DNA of 64,000 nucleotides from positions 682,001 through 746,000 of the forward strand of contig NC_088308.1 of the NCBI RefSeq assembly GCF_910592395.1. The letters are read 5' to 3'. The translations under genes and the position numbers were made by a program. The notes under the pieces are model-generated. The model was given only the letters and a program-made list of their open reading frames with translations, searched no databases and was not told the origin of the DNA. This DNA comes from Lineus longissimus (Eukaryota > Nemertea > Pilidiophora > Heteronemertea > Lineidae). Shown here piece after piece: positions 10,963 to 22,595 of the stretch (its first letter is position 1; every line of letters starts with the position of its first letter).

Positions 10963-12904
10963 ACAATACAAAATTTAAGAAAGACGATAATTTCTTGACA
11001 TCAGTTTTTATTTACTTTATCATGGCATACTGATATCATAAACATCGTGCAATAGTACAATACTTGTGATCTTTTAACAGAGCACCATTCATTTTAATAC
11101 AAGTAGTCCTATACACTTATTATTTGTACATTAATTGCATATATAAATAACATCACATTTGAATACACACACTAAAAACAACTTGTATAAACTTCTACAA
11201 GCATTTTTGTTTGACATATAATTGAAATTGTTTATCCATTGATCTTAATTGGAAGACACCATAAATGAGATTGTGCACAAAACTACATCCTATTTCATCT
11301 TAATTTTTTGGCGTGAATTTTATAACTTTGTCAAACGCTAGTCGCTAAATTAGTACTTTTTTTGTTGAAAACCTGCTAAAACCATATTGGTGTGAGCAAT
11401 GCAGACATTTTCTACTGGCATTTTGCAACTGCTTCATCAAACTGTTCTGTTCTTCTCTCTCCACAACCACTCGGCCATAACAATTGTCTAAACTAACATG
11501 AAGTCGACCGAGGTCTTTTGACCGTTGAGAGGACGTACGCATGGTTTCCACCCAAAATACCAGCCACCATAGAACCACAAGACTTCTCCGGACAACTGAT
11601 TTCTGCAAGCAGACGTTTCCCTGGTAATTTTTATGTCACATTCAAATCAAGAGATTCTGTATAGGCCTAAGAGATAAGACATCATAAGACAGCATAACAA
11701 GATAAGATTTATGTGTCTGACACAACCCAAGCTTGATTTCATCCATGGGGGTATAGCATGTAACACCAAAAGCAATTTATTTACAATTCATGCTGAGGGA
11801 AAGGTTTGCCACATCCCCCAGCATGTGACACTTAGAACAATCACCAAGACAGCCACAAGTCCTTACTTGCACCATGACTGATTGGACTCGCTTTCCCTAG
11901 TGGAGTAGCAGGTAGGAGTGCATATTGTACCACATCATTCAGATCAAACACAATTTGCTCAGAGTTATGGCTGAAAACTCTTGGAACAAAACATTGACGA
12001 TCAATCCACTGGCATGAAAACAGCATGACAAATGAATTTCAAAAACACTTTGCAATTTTGGTGCAATAAAGCCAAAGATAGCCAACTAGTAAGTCAGCAG
12101 TGCGAGTTTAAAGTCACATTTAGGTCTAAACTATGCACTTTTCAGATCTAATTCCTCATTTTTATACTCATTATTTAAAAAGTGATGTGATGTGAGTGAC
12201 CTTTGTACATGTACATAACATCGAGAATTAATAAAGATTTGTCCTGACCAATTCCACCCTGACGAAATCAGGGGTTCCCTTCTCTGGTCAGAGAAGCAAC
12301 CATTAAACTCAGATTTCCTCAGCATGTACTCATTCTAAATCACATCAGATTTATGTACATTCACAATATACAGATCTAAATACATTGTACATGACATTAC
12401 ACCAAGAATTAATCCTGATTACATGAACCATGAGAAACATGACAAAAAGCTTGTAATACAAAAATGTTTACATGCAGTCAAATTACTTGAAGTACCAGAC
12501 ATGTCTGATGGCCTTTGATTGGCTGAAAATACTTGAAAACTTGTTCATACTTTTCAACAGCAATTCAGTAAAAGTAAAGTTTTGGGGAATCAGACGAGAC
12601 TAGAACTTCAAAGCCCTGGGAACAAAATTAGATGAGACTCTTAACTTATAGTGATATAACACATGTTTGCCTTGCCCAGGACACAACTTACCAATACAGA
12701 TACCCATGCAGTTTGTGAAGCCGCCTTAGATCAAATCTTCTTCTATCATCTCCCGATTTGTTTATCTGACACCCCTGGTTCAAACCAAGTGCACTAAAAT
12801 CAATGAACATGTTGAACACTTCATGACATTGATGTGCAGCAACAGCTCATGTGACAGCGATGAGTTCAATCCTGTTTAACGGTAGACATCGTAGGCCTCC
12901 ATGA
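10963..12904. other. AT-rich spacer with poly(A) hexamers on both strands
   Basis: No coding exon is recognised. The sequence is AT-rich and looks like 3' UTR. Plus-strand AATAAA occurs at 12065-12070 and 12230-12235. tttatt at 11007-11012 is AATAAA for a minus-strand transcript. It may therefore hold the 3' ends of the candidate genes on either side, but nothing ties the signals to particular exons. Confidence 0.35.
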
Positions 12905-13060
12905 GGTGGTAGTGAGTCGTACACGACTCTATCTAAGGCCAGTCGGTCGTGGGTTCAAATCCCAGTCTGGTTCCTCCTTACGTCCACAACACATTTTTCT
13001 ACATCGGGGTGATTTCATACTGTTGATTGTTGTGCTACATGGCAATCCAGTGGAATGGAA
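12905..13060 (+). repeat. tRNA-derived SINE-like fragment
   Basis: The head shows a pol III B-box (GGTTCAAATCC) inside a T-arm-like hairpin TGGG/CCCA at about 12950-12970. It is preceded by a perfect hairpin GAGTCG/CGACTC at the D-arm position, and GAGG/CCTC could close an acceptor stem. The anticodon arm is not convincing, so this is a SINE head or tRNA pseudogene, not a working tRNA. The tail to about 13060 has no recognised domain. Confidence 0.5.
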
Positions 13061-13526
13061 ATTTATAATTTTGGCTTGTCTATGGGCAGGACCCTTGCTA
13101 ACATTTTAGGATCAAGCACCATCCTCAAAGAGATCATTTCTTAATCAGATTTACATGTACAAACATGCTGTATGTTCCAGATGCACAATCTACAATCCAC
13201 TGTATCCATTGTCATATTGTTTACAAAACAAGGCAGATGAGGAGATGGAGTGATACCAAGTGGGAATCCACACTGGTCATGACCAGAATTAATTCACAAC
13301 AATGGCATTCGCATCGCTCATATATTGTTGCTCCGGGAAATGGGTTATTTCCAGATGGCATTTATTGTCTGTATCAAGGATCTCCTGAGCTAAATTGGGT
13401 CATATAGGCTCAGGAATGGCCAGGAATGCCAGAGAATTCTTGACTTTTTTGCAGGGAACACTAGGAAGGAAGCTATTGAACACCTCTCCGGCTGAGCTTA
13501 TTATTTGAAAACACAGTAAATAACAT

Positions 13527-13584
13527 GCTGAGGAAACCAGGGGTTAATGTTTGCTTCTGCGGCCCTGCACACAACCCTGACTTC
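13527..13584 (+). repeat. dispersed repeat, copy A
   Basis: The stretch from ctgaggaaacc through ggccctgcacacaaccc closely matches 23043-23100, in the second intron of PSMD10. Both include a ggttaa core followed by tctgcggccctgcacac or its equivalent. Here it sits directly in front of a tRNA-like SINE, so it may be the tail or linker of the same SINE family. Confidence 0.6.
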
Positions 13585-13815
13585 GATCAGTGGCAGAGTG
13601 GTTAGAGTGGCGGGCTTATACTAACCAGCAGGTTGTGATGTAGTTTCGACACTCGGATGAATCAGCACTGTTTCATCTTAGTGTCCTTGGACAAGGCACT
13701 TAATCGTCCTTGCTTCTCAGGGTACCACGAGGCTAGCCTGGGAAGTTAACCTGCGTTAGGCCAGCATCCCAGCCAGGGGGAGTATTACTCCTACATGTAG
13801 TTGCTTTAAAATGCT
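13585..13815 (+). repeat. tRNA-derived SINE with conserved core
   Basis: The head gcagagtggttagagtggcg has the look of a tRNA-Leu/Ser A-box region, and agtttcgacactc stands where a B-box would be. The following core contains tgtccttggacaaggcactt, a word widely shared by invertebrate SINEs from memory. The element appears to end near the (ctacatgtag)-rich sequence at about 13800. Assignment to a named SINE superfamily would need a library search. Confidence 0.55.
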
Positions 13816-14306
13816 ACATGTATGCTTAGAGTATTCAGACAAGCATGACAATCAGGGATTGGCCTGATAAGCCGTTCTCCGCTCGACAAAATATCACAGC
13901 TGACACACCACCAACACTGGTGATCAACATGTAGTGGCAGGTGAATCACAGGCAGGAAAAGGAGGTCGATGACTAATTGTACTACTGAAATTCACATTCC
14001 ACATACATGACATACATGATCTGAAATGAAGTTGTTATCCAAATAAGCTGATAATTATCAAACTGGGTGTTTGAATGTCAACTTTGGGTTGGGACATTTG
14101 GCCATGGTTAGATGATCCTACAAAAAATGCATACTGTACATTTGGGGTCAACTCAAAACACAGAATTCCTGCATCCTCAGGAAGAACTTCCTTATCATAG
14201 TGAAATGGCAAAGAAGGTGAAGCCTCGGCAAGACATATGTCAAGATTACAGATCGGGAGGAATCTTTGCTATCGTTCAGCGTGTTGAAGTGAGGAACTTC
14301 TGACAG

Positions 14307-14379
14307 CCCTCAAGATTAATCACGGAATCACAATGGCCTGTTGTGGCGATGAACTCCTTGTTTGAACCGAGAGTTGAAG
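14307..14379 (+). CDS. isolated exon-like segment
   Basis: An acceptor-like ttctgacag at 14306 is followed by an open frame PSRLITESQWPVVAMNSLF and a good donor GAAG/gtaaga. The coding look is reasonable, but no partner exons could be joined with matching phase. On the opposite strand another exon-like segment lies at 14844-14914 (MVELRPLVLTLRLGELRSV, acceptor tattcag, donor CAG/gtatgg). At most one strand is likely to be real. Confidence 0.2.
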
Positions 14380-15360
14380 GTAAGAACAAGAGGAAGTATC
14401 AGTCGGAAGACCAATCACATTAGCTTCAGAAGTGAGGTTCTAACTTCATGTTATCAGCAAAATCACTTCATCTAACTTCTTAGAGGATTCACCATTGAGT
14501 AAATCCTTAGTCAACTCCGAGGTAGGGCCTACATCAGGGTTGAAATTCGCGACATCTAACGGATTGTCGCAGGAACCAAGAAAAGTGCAGCCTCATTAGA
14601 CCCGATTAGGCCCCATCGTTGCTGATTGATACCACATCCGGTTAGGAATCGGGGCGAATCTGATCGAATCCGAATACGGTTTTTGTGCGACACTGTCATG
14701 AGTCAGCCATAGGATCCATCATGGGGCACACCTATCAGACACTGATGGCCACATACTCTTTCTTCTGATTTTTTACAACTGCATGTACAGTATGTATACA
14801 TGTAGTGTACGTGCATTACGCAGGTGAGAATCAAGAGCCATACCTGTAGATATCTTGAACAGACCTCAGCTCTCCCAACCGAAGAGTGAGGACGAGTGGC
14901 CTGAGTTCTACCATCTGAATACAGTAACAGTGACTTGAGGTAGTGGCACCAGCCCATCTCAACTCCTGACAATGTGACTGTTACCATGACAACCAGTGAA
15001 TAAACAGCTTGTGTGGGATATCTTGCAAATTAAAGCTATAACTTCAGCAGCAGAGATGCTAACGATGGTTGCATATTTCATTAAGCTAGTCTGTACCACA
15101 ACACAAACTGCTCAATCAATGCACATAAGCAATATTGACCAAAATCTGTCTCTGTATTCATTATGAAAAGTGTACTTGGGTATATGTATTGTATTCCTGT
15201 GAAACACACCACCTTATGAATGCTTGTTTCAGTGATGCTCCTCTAGCATGGCTTGTATTTCAGCATGGACTCAAACCTTAGGTCAAGAAAACATTACACC
15301 CAGGTGAAATTAGGCATGCCACTTTGGCAAATGAGCAATTTTTACCAAACAGACGTCAGA

Positions 15361-15460
15361 CATGTCAGAGGAACTTGGGACACCATCAGGCATGTCAGAG
15401 GAACTTGGGACACCATCAGACATGTCAGAGGAACTTGGGACACCATCAGACATGTCAGAG
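15361..15460 (+). repeat. 30-bp coding-phase tandem repeat
   Basis: About 3.3 copies of a 30-bp unit, catgtcagaggaacttggga plus caccatcaga. Because 30 is a multiple of three, one plus-strand frame reads a 10-residue repeat (DMSEELGTPS) three times. It then runs on through MSEWEVARKLERSQASLVSA to a stop at about 15549. The unit copies are nearly identical, so the expansion is recent. An acceptor-like taccaaacag lies directly upstream. Whether this is a terminal exon or a plain minisatellite is open. Confidence 0.6.
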
Positions 15461-15624
15461 TGGGAGGTGGCTAGGAAGCTGGAAAGATCACAAGCCAGTC
15501 TTGTCAGTGCAAAACAAGACCTCTTCTATTGCAGCATCCAGAGTTATTGAGGCCTGATGCAAGATCATCATGTAGTGGTGAAGCTACACAAAACAACGAC
15601 CCATAAACTCAACACAGTTATCGA

Positions 15625-15747
15625 TCATGACACCATCTTTTCAGCACTCATTGCATAAATTTTAAATTGATCTTGACTAACATGGTTGATATCATTCATG
15701 TATTGCACAATCGCTTTAAATAAATGAGATATGGGAGGCCCCGGCAT
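15625..15747 (-). CDS. candidate terminal exon (minus strand)
   Basis: On the minus strand ccttgattttag precedes a frame beginning MPGPPISHLFKAIVQYMND and ending AEKMVS and a stop, 40 codons. The acceptor is good and the peptide looks protein-like, but I do not recognise it and could not connect it by phase to the candidate first exons at 18811-18785 and 17236-17156. Much of 11-15.6 kb could be its 3' UTR. Confidence 0.22.
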   Translation of the reverse strand: MPGPPISHLFKAIVQYMNDINHVSQDQFKIYAMSAEKMVS

Positions 15748-17029
15748 GCTAAAATCAAGGAGGGTGACGTGGTCACAGGCATGACAGGACAAGGCATTTA
15801 GCACTGCCACTGAGAACAAATTCACTGAAAATGAGAGTTACGGATTGTAATTGGTGAATGGATTTCTAAGTGGACCACTTAACAGTACATTCATATTGAC
15901 CAGTATCTATGTTGTATATCCAAGAGATTTGGTGAAATGGGCAAAAGGTGGAGATTTTTCAGCAAAATTTAGATGTCACCTAGTCCTGTATCTTGAAAAT
16001 TCACATATTTTCAGCCCATTCACCAATTTTGTAAACAATGTTTCAACAGGAACTCGAGTCAAAGCACTACTGACTGAGTGTTGAATCACCCAGTGGCAGA
16101 ATATGAATCAAACTATTTATAGGTTTTGACCTCGTCAGACAATGCAAACTAAATTAGAAAAATTGAAGGTAAAAAATATTTTCAACACGCTGTAAAAAAA
16201 CCTTTTTATAATTTACAATTTTCTATTTACACCATTATAATACAGTATATTATGACAATAAATACACACCATCAAATTCCAATGATGTCAAACAAATGTT
16301 TTACACCATACATGAAGGCTTGCTTGCCGCTGCCCCCCCCCCTGAAATCCACTTCACAGGAATGCAAGGGACATAAATTGCCTTGGAAACAAGGGTTAAG
16401 AATCAATTCTATAATACCACAATGTACGTATTTACACCGGCAGTGAGAATGAGATAATGGAGGCGTTCAATGCTGATACAGTTAGAGAATGTCTGCCTCT
16501 GTTTTCAAGTGAAAGTCATAACAAGAGGCCCAAGGGCCTGGCGCTCAGCTGAAATGGATAGGTGAAGGCAAGGGCCAAGTGTGTGTCGGTACCGTTATTA
16601 TGAGGCAACGTGAAGCTATAACGTCTAGCACGCAGAAGTGCTGGTGCGAAGACCTTCTTGCTATATCAGTGCATGCTGAAGTACTGAGTTGACGTCACCC
16701 TGCTATATGACGTAAAGTCATTTCTATTGCTGTTGCAGTAGTGGGGTGTGTGATGACGTCAAGGAGTTGTGTGGTGACGTCAAAGAGTGGAGTCCTTGTC
16801 TTCATGCAGCGTAGGTGGAACTAATAACATGCACATGGACACAAGGTACATAATTATTACAGTGTATTTTGTGAGGTGGGGCCTGGTGCTTTACAATGGT
16901 CAAATGAACCGACTGTTGTCTGGACATTGATGAAGTGGATGTGCAGCCAAATTTTTGGGACGGTCTTTTTTGTATGTGAAGAAAAGATAAGATAAAGAGT
17001 TGGTTAACAAAATGAACTTTATTGGTGTG

Positions 17030-17113
17030 ACAGATATTTGATGCCTTTCGGCAGATATTTGAAGCGCCTTGCGGCAGATATTTGTAGCCTTGCGGCAGAT
17101 ATTTGATAACGCT
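17030..17113. repeat. 20-bp minisatellite (ggcagatatttg)
   Basis: Four tandem units share the core ggcagatatttg, separated by short variable linkers (atgcctttc, aagcgccttgc, tagccttgc). It lies inside the probable transposon at 16.5-19.3 kb. Confidence 0.75.
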
Positions 17114-17155
17114 CTCCGGGAATGGAAAGCAGTAAAACGAGTAAGCACACCTTAC

Positions 17156-18811
17156 TCTGAATGTGGGAACAGCAAGTGCTTTCCTGGACTTGAAATGTGC
17201 CAACGACTCCTCTTGCAATAACCAACAACAGTAAATCTGTAAAAAAAGATAAGAGAAATTAACACTGACTGAATAAAAAAGGGTGACATAGACGGGGAAA
17301 TGTACACCACCGGATACAGTCTGTGCTTGACCAGGCATCGGTCAGATGATATCCTGAACAAGGCATCTATGGAAGCAAATCCAGAAAGAGACTTAACCTT
17401 TGAAGGGCACACTTATTACTCAGTGAAAAGTCAGTCCTGTGGGCTGTTTTCCAATTCAAAATTAAAGTGTAACCTCTTTAAATTAGTCTCACAGACTGAA
17501 CCATAACACTCAACAGCCAACCGTGCCCATATGATGTGAGCCGAGAGCTGGGCTTAAAGATGAGCGAGTGGTGTACTACATTTTGGAAATTGTCTATCGT
17601 CTACGACATGTGACAGAACAGGATCTAGTGGACTTAATGATGAGGTACTATCAAATAAGGTGTCCATCAATTGAATCATGAGGGCCTGTTGAGTTATCCT
17701 CTTAGGCTATCGTTTTTGTCTTTTTTTACAGCCAACAGTACAACCATGCACAGCGCAGTGTAGACAGTACAGGATTGCAAACCAAAAACATGAGCATTGC
17801 TGCCTAACGAAACTGCAGTGGAATTCATACTACGATGTATAATGTGACTTTCAAAATAATTTTTTTCCCGGCCAATGACCAGATAGGGAGAAAACAAACG
17901 TAAATGGCGAGATTTGTTGCAAAATTGCCAACCACAACAACTCGGGGACCGTAGCCAAAATGGCCGACGGCGAATTCTCCGGTAGCTCGCGCAGTCCATA
18001 AACAAGCATCAATTTTACCAACTTTGGGTGCAAGCTTGGTCATCAAAGTTACAGAACTGTTAGAAATACATCTAAACAACATAAATATACAGTTAAAAGT
18101 GCATAAAAATCCCGTTTCAACCTCCGGGCGCTACCTTTTTTTCTCCGCCAGACTTCGGACCCTACCGGTCGTTATTTAGTGCGACCGCCACCAGCGGTGT
18201 TTATCAAGATCTTTCGCCGTTTTAATTGCGCGTTTTAGGCAGATTAATCAATTATTACATGCATGCATTATATATCACCGAAATGATAATTGCGTAGGCT
18301 ATTTGAAACTAAGTTCAGATATTATTTTCGATCTTTGAACTGAATTAAGGCGAGTGATTCTTGACACCCGGTCGACAAATCAGGACTTGCAAAATTCACG
18401 TGAGATCGCTTGCATCATCGGCACGTTTGAAAGCCGAATTTCACAAATTCCACAAATATTTATCACATACTATATGTATCACCACAAAGGTAACTCTCTA
18501 GACTATTTGAAACCAAGTTCAGATACTTATTTTCACAAAACTTCGAAGCTATGCAAGCGATTTTTCAGTGGTAGAGATCGACGGAAACAAATTTCTCGCT
18601 CTAAAATGACATGAGACGAGCACCAACTTTCGCTAATTTGTGCACAAAATTTCCGCAATATTATAAAAAACTATTGATAAATCTGAATTATATAGACTCT
18701 TTGCAGTACCTTCACAAATTTCAGGTACATGGTCATGTTGATTAAAAGAGTATCAACCGATTGAACATGAGAAAGTTCACTCACCTTCATTGAAGCAGCG
18801 ACTACCGCCAT
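17156..18811 (-). CDS. candidate 5' exons of an unassigned gene
   Basis: On the minus strand ATGGCGGTAGTCGCTGCTTC at 18811 opens nine codons (MAVVAASMK) and ends AAG/gtgagt at 18785, the look of a host first exon. A second exon-like segment, 17236-17156 (acceptor tttttacag, donor AGA/gtaagg), adds 27 codons including LLQEESLAHFKSRKALAV in matching phase 0. No later exon could be joined with confidence. Both lie between the two transposon-like termini at 16518 and 19289, so they may belong to a captured promoter or to a gene interrupted by insertions. Confidence 0.3.
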
Positions 18812-19289
18812 TTTTAAATGGTGGCATCTCTACTATCGATCGGCCAATCAGCAGCACTGCTTGCAAAAAAGTTGAGCCACCGCCAAATTTGAAATCGCCA
18901 AAATTCAGTCAATGTGCCTGCAGCGCCAACTGGCGGTGAAAACTATATTAATTCCATTAAAAGTAAAAAATGAAAAAATATTCAAAAATATTCAGCCATA
19001 TTTGAAATCAATATTTGCTCTGTGGACCGAGGTAAAAAGGGAAAGAAATCTAAACGCGAAATGACCTCATTCTCTTAATATAGGTCGGATCGCGCTGATT
19101 TTTCATTTTTTGAGTTCACCTTGGGCAACTCCTAATTTAGCACCGTCAACGAAGTGGCTGGGCTTTCCCGGTCAGAAATGTCCAATTTTGTCCACAGATG
19201 GGTCCCTAGATGGATGGATGGATTGCAGGACGGACACCATTTGAACAGCTATTCTACTAGCTCCGCTGACTTTGTCAGCTGAGCTAAAA

Positions 19290-20549
19290 ACAGTTCAAGC
19301 AGTCATGCAAGTGTGAGTCTACATTGTAAGTAGGGCCTACATAAAATGCATGCTACATGTACAGGGCAAAGTGCTACATGTTGTTTTGTTTTATTAAAGA
19401 GATGGTCCAGTGCAGGTTGTTTCAATTCTGTGTACCCATACTGCAGTTCACATGTTGTCTATAAACCAATAAACCAGTCCTTCAATCACATGTACTGTAC
19501 ATGGTGACGTAGACCAAGATTGTTCTACCACTATAAATTGTCTTTCCAATTCCATTGTCTTTCTATGAATAGGCTAACCCCTAGACAGTGGAGGACTGGT
19601 TTGTAGCATTGGTCCATGTAACGGTAAGGTAAGGCCTGCATGCAGGCCTCTTGACAAAATCAATGACAGTTTTATTGAAACTTTGACATTTCGTAAATTA
19701 CATGAATTATGTCAGTGTGCCTTGTAGTAATGCAAATTAGAATAGTTTACCTACATCCAATTGTTTCATACCCAGTACAAAAATATGGACTTTGATCGAG
19801 TCTTTTTCATTCTAAACCAAATGTAGGGATGACTACAACTTGTACAATGTACATGTATGCACTGACTTTTTCTCTCACTAGAAATCATGCTCTGGCGTGT
19901 TGAGTTCACTTTACTTTTCTCAGAGCCCAGAAAGACCATAATCTGTCTTCAAAAAGCTATCTTAAACTTCATCTTCCTGACATATCTGATAAAGTGAATC
20001 ATACAATGTACAATTTACATGTACATGTTCAAGTAAGCAATCGACAGCTACTGGACATACAACGTCATCATGTTATGTGACCTAAATTTATAACTCAACT
20101 ATTGACATTATTGAAAATGAAATGCATTTTAAAAGTTATGAAAAAAACGTTCGTACAATTGATATAATGGAAGCACATTCATTAATTTAAAATGAGCATG
20201 CTAAAACAGAAAGAGCCCAACTGTTGATGTCTTACCAAGTATAAAACATGAATTTTATATAAAAACGATTCAAATGGCAAACCAATACATGTGAAGCATA
20301 TAATCCATTTTTTTGAGGCAACATGTACATATACTATGTGTAGGCTAGACTCTCTGTATTTTCCCAATGTCTGGAATAGAGTTTATGCTAGTCATTGGGA
20401 AAATGCAGCTATCTTAGTCTTAGTACATTTCTGTAGCCAACTGCTTCCCACAAGTGCTGCGGAAAGAATACTGTAAGCCAGGTACACATACTTATCTGAG
20501 ACAATTGAGAAATTGAACTAGTTACCACGTACCATGCATACTTGTCATT
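19290..20549. other. spacer, probable 3' UTR of the MS4A-like gene
   Basis: No exon is recognised. tttatt at 19671-19676 is an AATAAA signal for a minus-strand transcript and would give the MS4A-like gene a 3' UTR of about 0.9 kb. Many tacatgta words are present. Confidence 0.35.
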
Positions 20550-21737
20550 TTACGGTTTATCTTCTTCATTTTCTTGCTCTAGGCTGATGGTGACCTCGGG
20601 AGACCCATCATGACTTTGGTTGCGAGCATTGTTCAGTTCTTCACTACTTTGGTGTGAATGAGTTGAATTGTTCTCATTTGAAATGTTACAAGTAGTCGAT
20701 GCAGTTGTGCTGGTGACAGTGTTATCCTGGGTGACGACGCGGTTTATTGAACTCGTCGATGTTGATATATGACGTGACGTTGGTCGCGGTCTCTCTTGGG
20801 CTGGTTGATGAGGAAGAGTGGCACTACGACTAGAGGTAGTGTTCGTTGTAGTAGGATGACTAGCAACTGACTGAGTAAGGTTCCCAATGGTGGATACAGG
20901 TGGCGCTGTGGAGATACGGTCAGAATCTAAAGCATCCGTAGACGAGTAAGGTGGTGGAGGCGCGGGGTGTATTGGAGCGTACGACCCTGGCGCGGGAAGC
21001 ATGTACATCACTTGCTGATTGTTGACTTCAGCCGGCTGTATGATGTATGCTCCGTGAAATGAAAACAGGCCACTTTGTTGAGAAGACGACGTCGGGGTGA
21101 TCAGCGCAATGGGCTGCTGATCCCCGGCCAAGCCTGCACCACTTAAACGATTAGGGAAATATCGCACGTCAGGATTGCCACCCGGTGCCAGGCGACCTGG
21201 TTGGTATGCACTGTCATAGACACCACAGCACACAGCACGACAACAGATCACTGCTGAAACAATGGCACAGATGCCTTCGATTAATCCAATGAGAAGAACC
21301 AAGCTGTGCACCACCATCACTTGAACGACATTCTCCTTTGGAACTTTTCCTGCTTCAACTTCGAGGTGATCGATGAAAAGACCTGCTATAGAAAATCCGC
21401 ACAGAATAGCTGATACGCCAGCAGATATAATTGAAAGCACCATAAATGAAATAATCATACAATTGTCTTTCCTTTTTGATGTAATGATACCAACAATCCC
21501 GGAAGCCATGAAGAAGATTCCTGACCACACTCCAGTTCCAACAAAATAACCCCACGCCATTGCAGCGATAGTGACTGTTGCCAGAATAATTGAGGCAACT
21601 CCAGCCAGGAGTTGAATTACCCCAAGTACAAGAGTCTTTTCATGAGCAAATCCTGGTCTTCCATTATCCTCCTGGCGCCCGGGCTGGCGACTTGTAGGTG
21701 TTGGCGCGGGCCGGCTTGCTCTCAATAATGGTGGCAT
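20550..21737 (-). CDS. MS4A/CD20-like four-span membrane protein with PPPY motif
   Basis: One uninterrupted coding exon of 395 residues. After a 34-residue Pro/Arg-rich cytoplasmic start come four hydrophobic spans at about 35-60, 63-86, 93-118 and 142-166, with a short loop between spans 3 and 4. This is the topology and spacing of the MS4A/CD20 group and of the related ENTREP (FAM189) proteins. A Cys-rich juxtamembrane stretch (ICCRAVCCG) suggests palmitoylation. The long cytoplasmic tail is Ser/Thr/Gln-rich and carries PPPY at 261-264, a WW-domain ligand as in ENTREP, which recruits NEDD4-type ubiquitin ligases. An acceptor-like ctcctttcag lies about 50 nt upstream of the ATG, so a 5' UTR intron is likely. 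ENTREP-like versus MS4A proper is not settled. Confidence 0.8.
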   Translation of the reverse strand: MPPLLRASRPAPTPTSRQPGRQEDNGRPGFAHEKTLVLGVIQLLAGVASIILATVTIAAMAWGYFVGTGVWSGIFFMASGIVGIITSKRKDNCMIISFMVLSIISAGVSAILCGFSIAGLFIDHLEVEAGKVPKENVVQVMVVHSLVLLIGLIEGICAIVSAVICCRAVCCGVYDSAYQPGRLAPGGNPDVRYFPNRLSGAGLAGDQQPIALITPTSSSQQSGLFSFHGAYIIQPAEVNNQQVMYMLPAPGSYAPIHPAPPPPYSSTDALDSDRISTAPPVSTIGNLTQSVASHPTTTNTTSSRSATLPHQPAQERPRPTSRHISTSTSSINRVVTQDNTVTSTTASTTCNISNENNSTHSHQSSEELNNARNQSHDGSPEVTISLEQENEEDKP

Positions 21738-22595
21738 CTTTAAATTAGGTTGGTTACGCCCAATTGACTATGTATTCATTACGATTCTGAAAGGAGAAAA
21801 AAGGAATTCTTATTCTAGTAGGACATATGTGTGTATTGAATATGATATCACCGAATTATTTTTGCATAATCTGCACAAACATGAATTACTGAAGGCGGAA
21901 CTATGACCTATCAAAATTAAGATCGAGAGAAATGAATCAGTTAGCTGCGAGTACTGTACACTGTACACTGTACACTACCGGCTTGCAAGTCATATATTTT
22001 ATGTCGTACGACTATGAGACGATATTATTTGTTATGGAATTGGAAGTGGAACTGATGAAGATGAACTGGAACCAATGTCATGATATGATAGCTCCCCCCC
22101 CCCAACGTATGCAAAATGGGACTAAATTTTTCAACCCATCCCCTCATGTTTAAGTACTGAAGAGTATGACCCCTTACGGTTACACCACAATCATGAAAAT
22201 ACAGTACAGTACACAATACACACAACACACGAACATGATCCATGATCATGATGAACAATGATGATCATGTTTTCGGACAAAACGAAAATTCCTTTTTCGA
22301 GGTAATTCTTGATCTGATTTTACAATCGAAGCAGTTGAGGCCTGGCACAAACCTATATTTTCCACACACGTCGATAGAATGCTAATTTGACGTAAAGTTT
22401 TTGAGATTTTTGGCTTTATTTCTCACAAACTTCATGAAAATTGATGGACAAAACAGACAGAAACTACGTCACCTGGGCACGAGCTAAGAAATGAGCAAAT
22501 TTTGTCAGACGTTTTTTGATTGGTTTTGTTGTCAGTGCTCATCCAATCAGAACGTCGTTAACAAATTTAGTGGACCTGAACACGGGGTTGGCAAA
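21738..22595. promoter_or_regulatory. head-to-head promoter region (MS4A-like gene / PSMD10)
   Basis: The two coding starts at 21737 (-) and 22596 (+) are 0.86 kb apart and diverge, so both promoters must lie here unless the 5' UTR exons extend further. A 5' UTR acceptor for the minus gene is visible at about 21787. No TATA box or motif is clear enough to name. A tandem tgtacac run occurs near 21956-21975. Confidence 0.4.

Larger units (their letters stand above)
16518..19289. mobile_element. probable DNA transposon with aagaggcccaagggcc terminus
   Basis: The left end at about 16518 reads ataacaagaggcccaaggg followed by gcgctcagctga. The right end at about 19289 reads agctccgctgactttgtcag then ctgagctaaaaa, so the two ends share an inverted GCTCAGCTGA. 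From memory, an element family with these two ends (an aagaggcccatgggcc start and a gctcaggtgagctaaaaa end) is widespread in marine invertebrates; this is recall, not a search. Just inside the right end there is atggatggatgg and ggacggac, as in that family. Two insertions rather than one 2.8-kb element are possible, since the middle holds exon-like sequence. Confidence 0.5.

Noticed and set aside
17694-18082. Overlapping minus-strand frames (e.g. starting MLFRCISNSSVTLMTKL) and a short plus-strand ATGGCCGACGGCG frame
   Set aside because: No acceptor or donor yields a consistent exon, the composition is not protein-like, and the region lies inside a probable transposon.
22082-22090. Short homopolymer runs (poly-C here, poly-G at 6477, 24524 and 56857)
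   Set aside because: Common low-complexity tracts, possibly with sequencing-length error; no feature attached.
22491-22595. Upstream in-frame ATG of PSMD10 (MSKFCQTFFDWFCC) as the true start
   Set aside because: The added 35 residues have no counterpart in gankyrin, while the ATG at 22596 aligns with the known N terminus.
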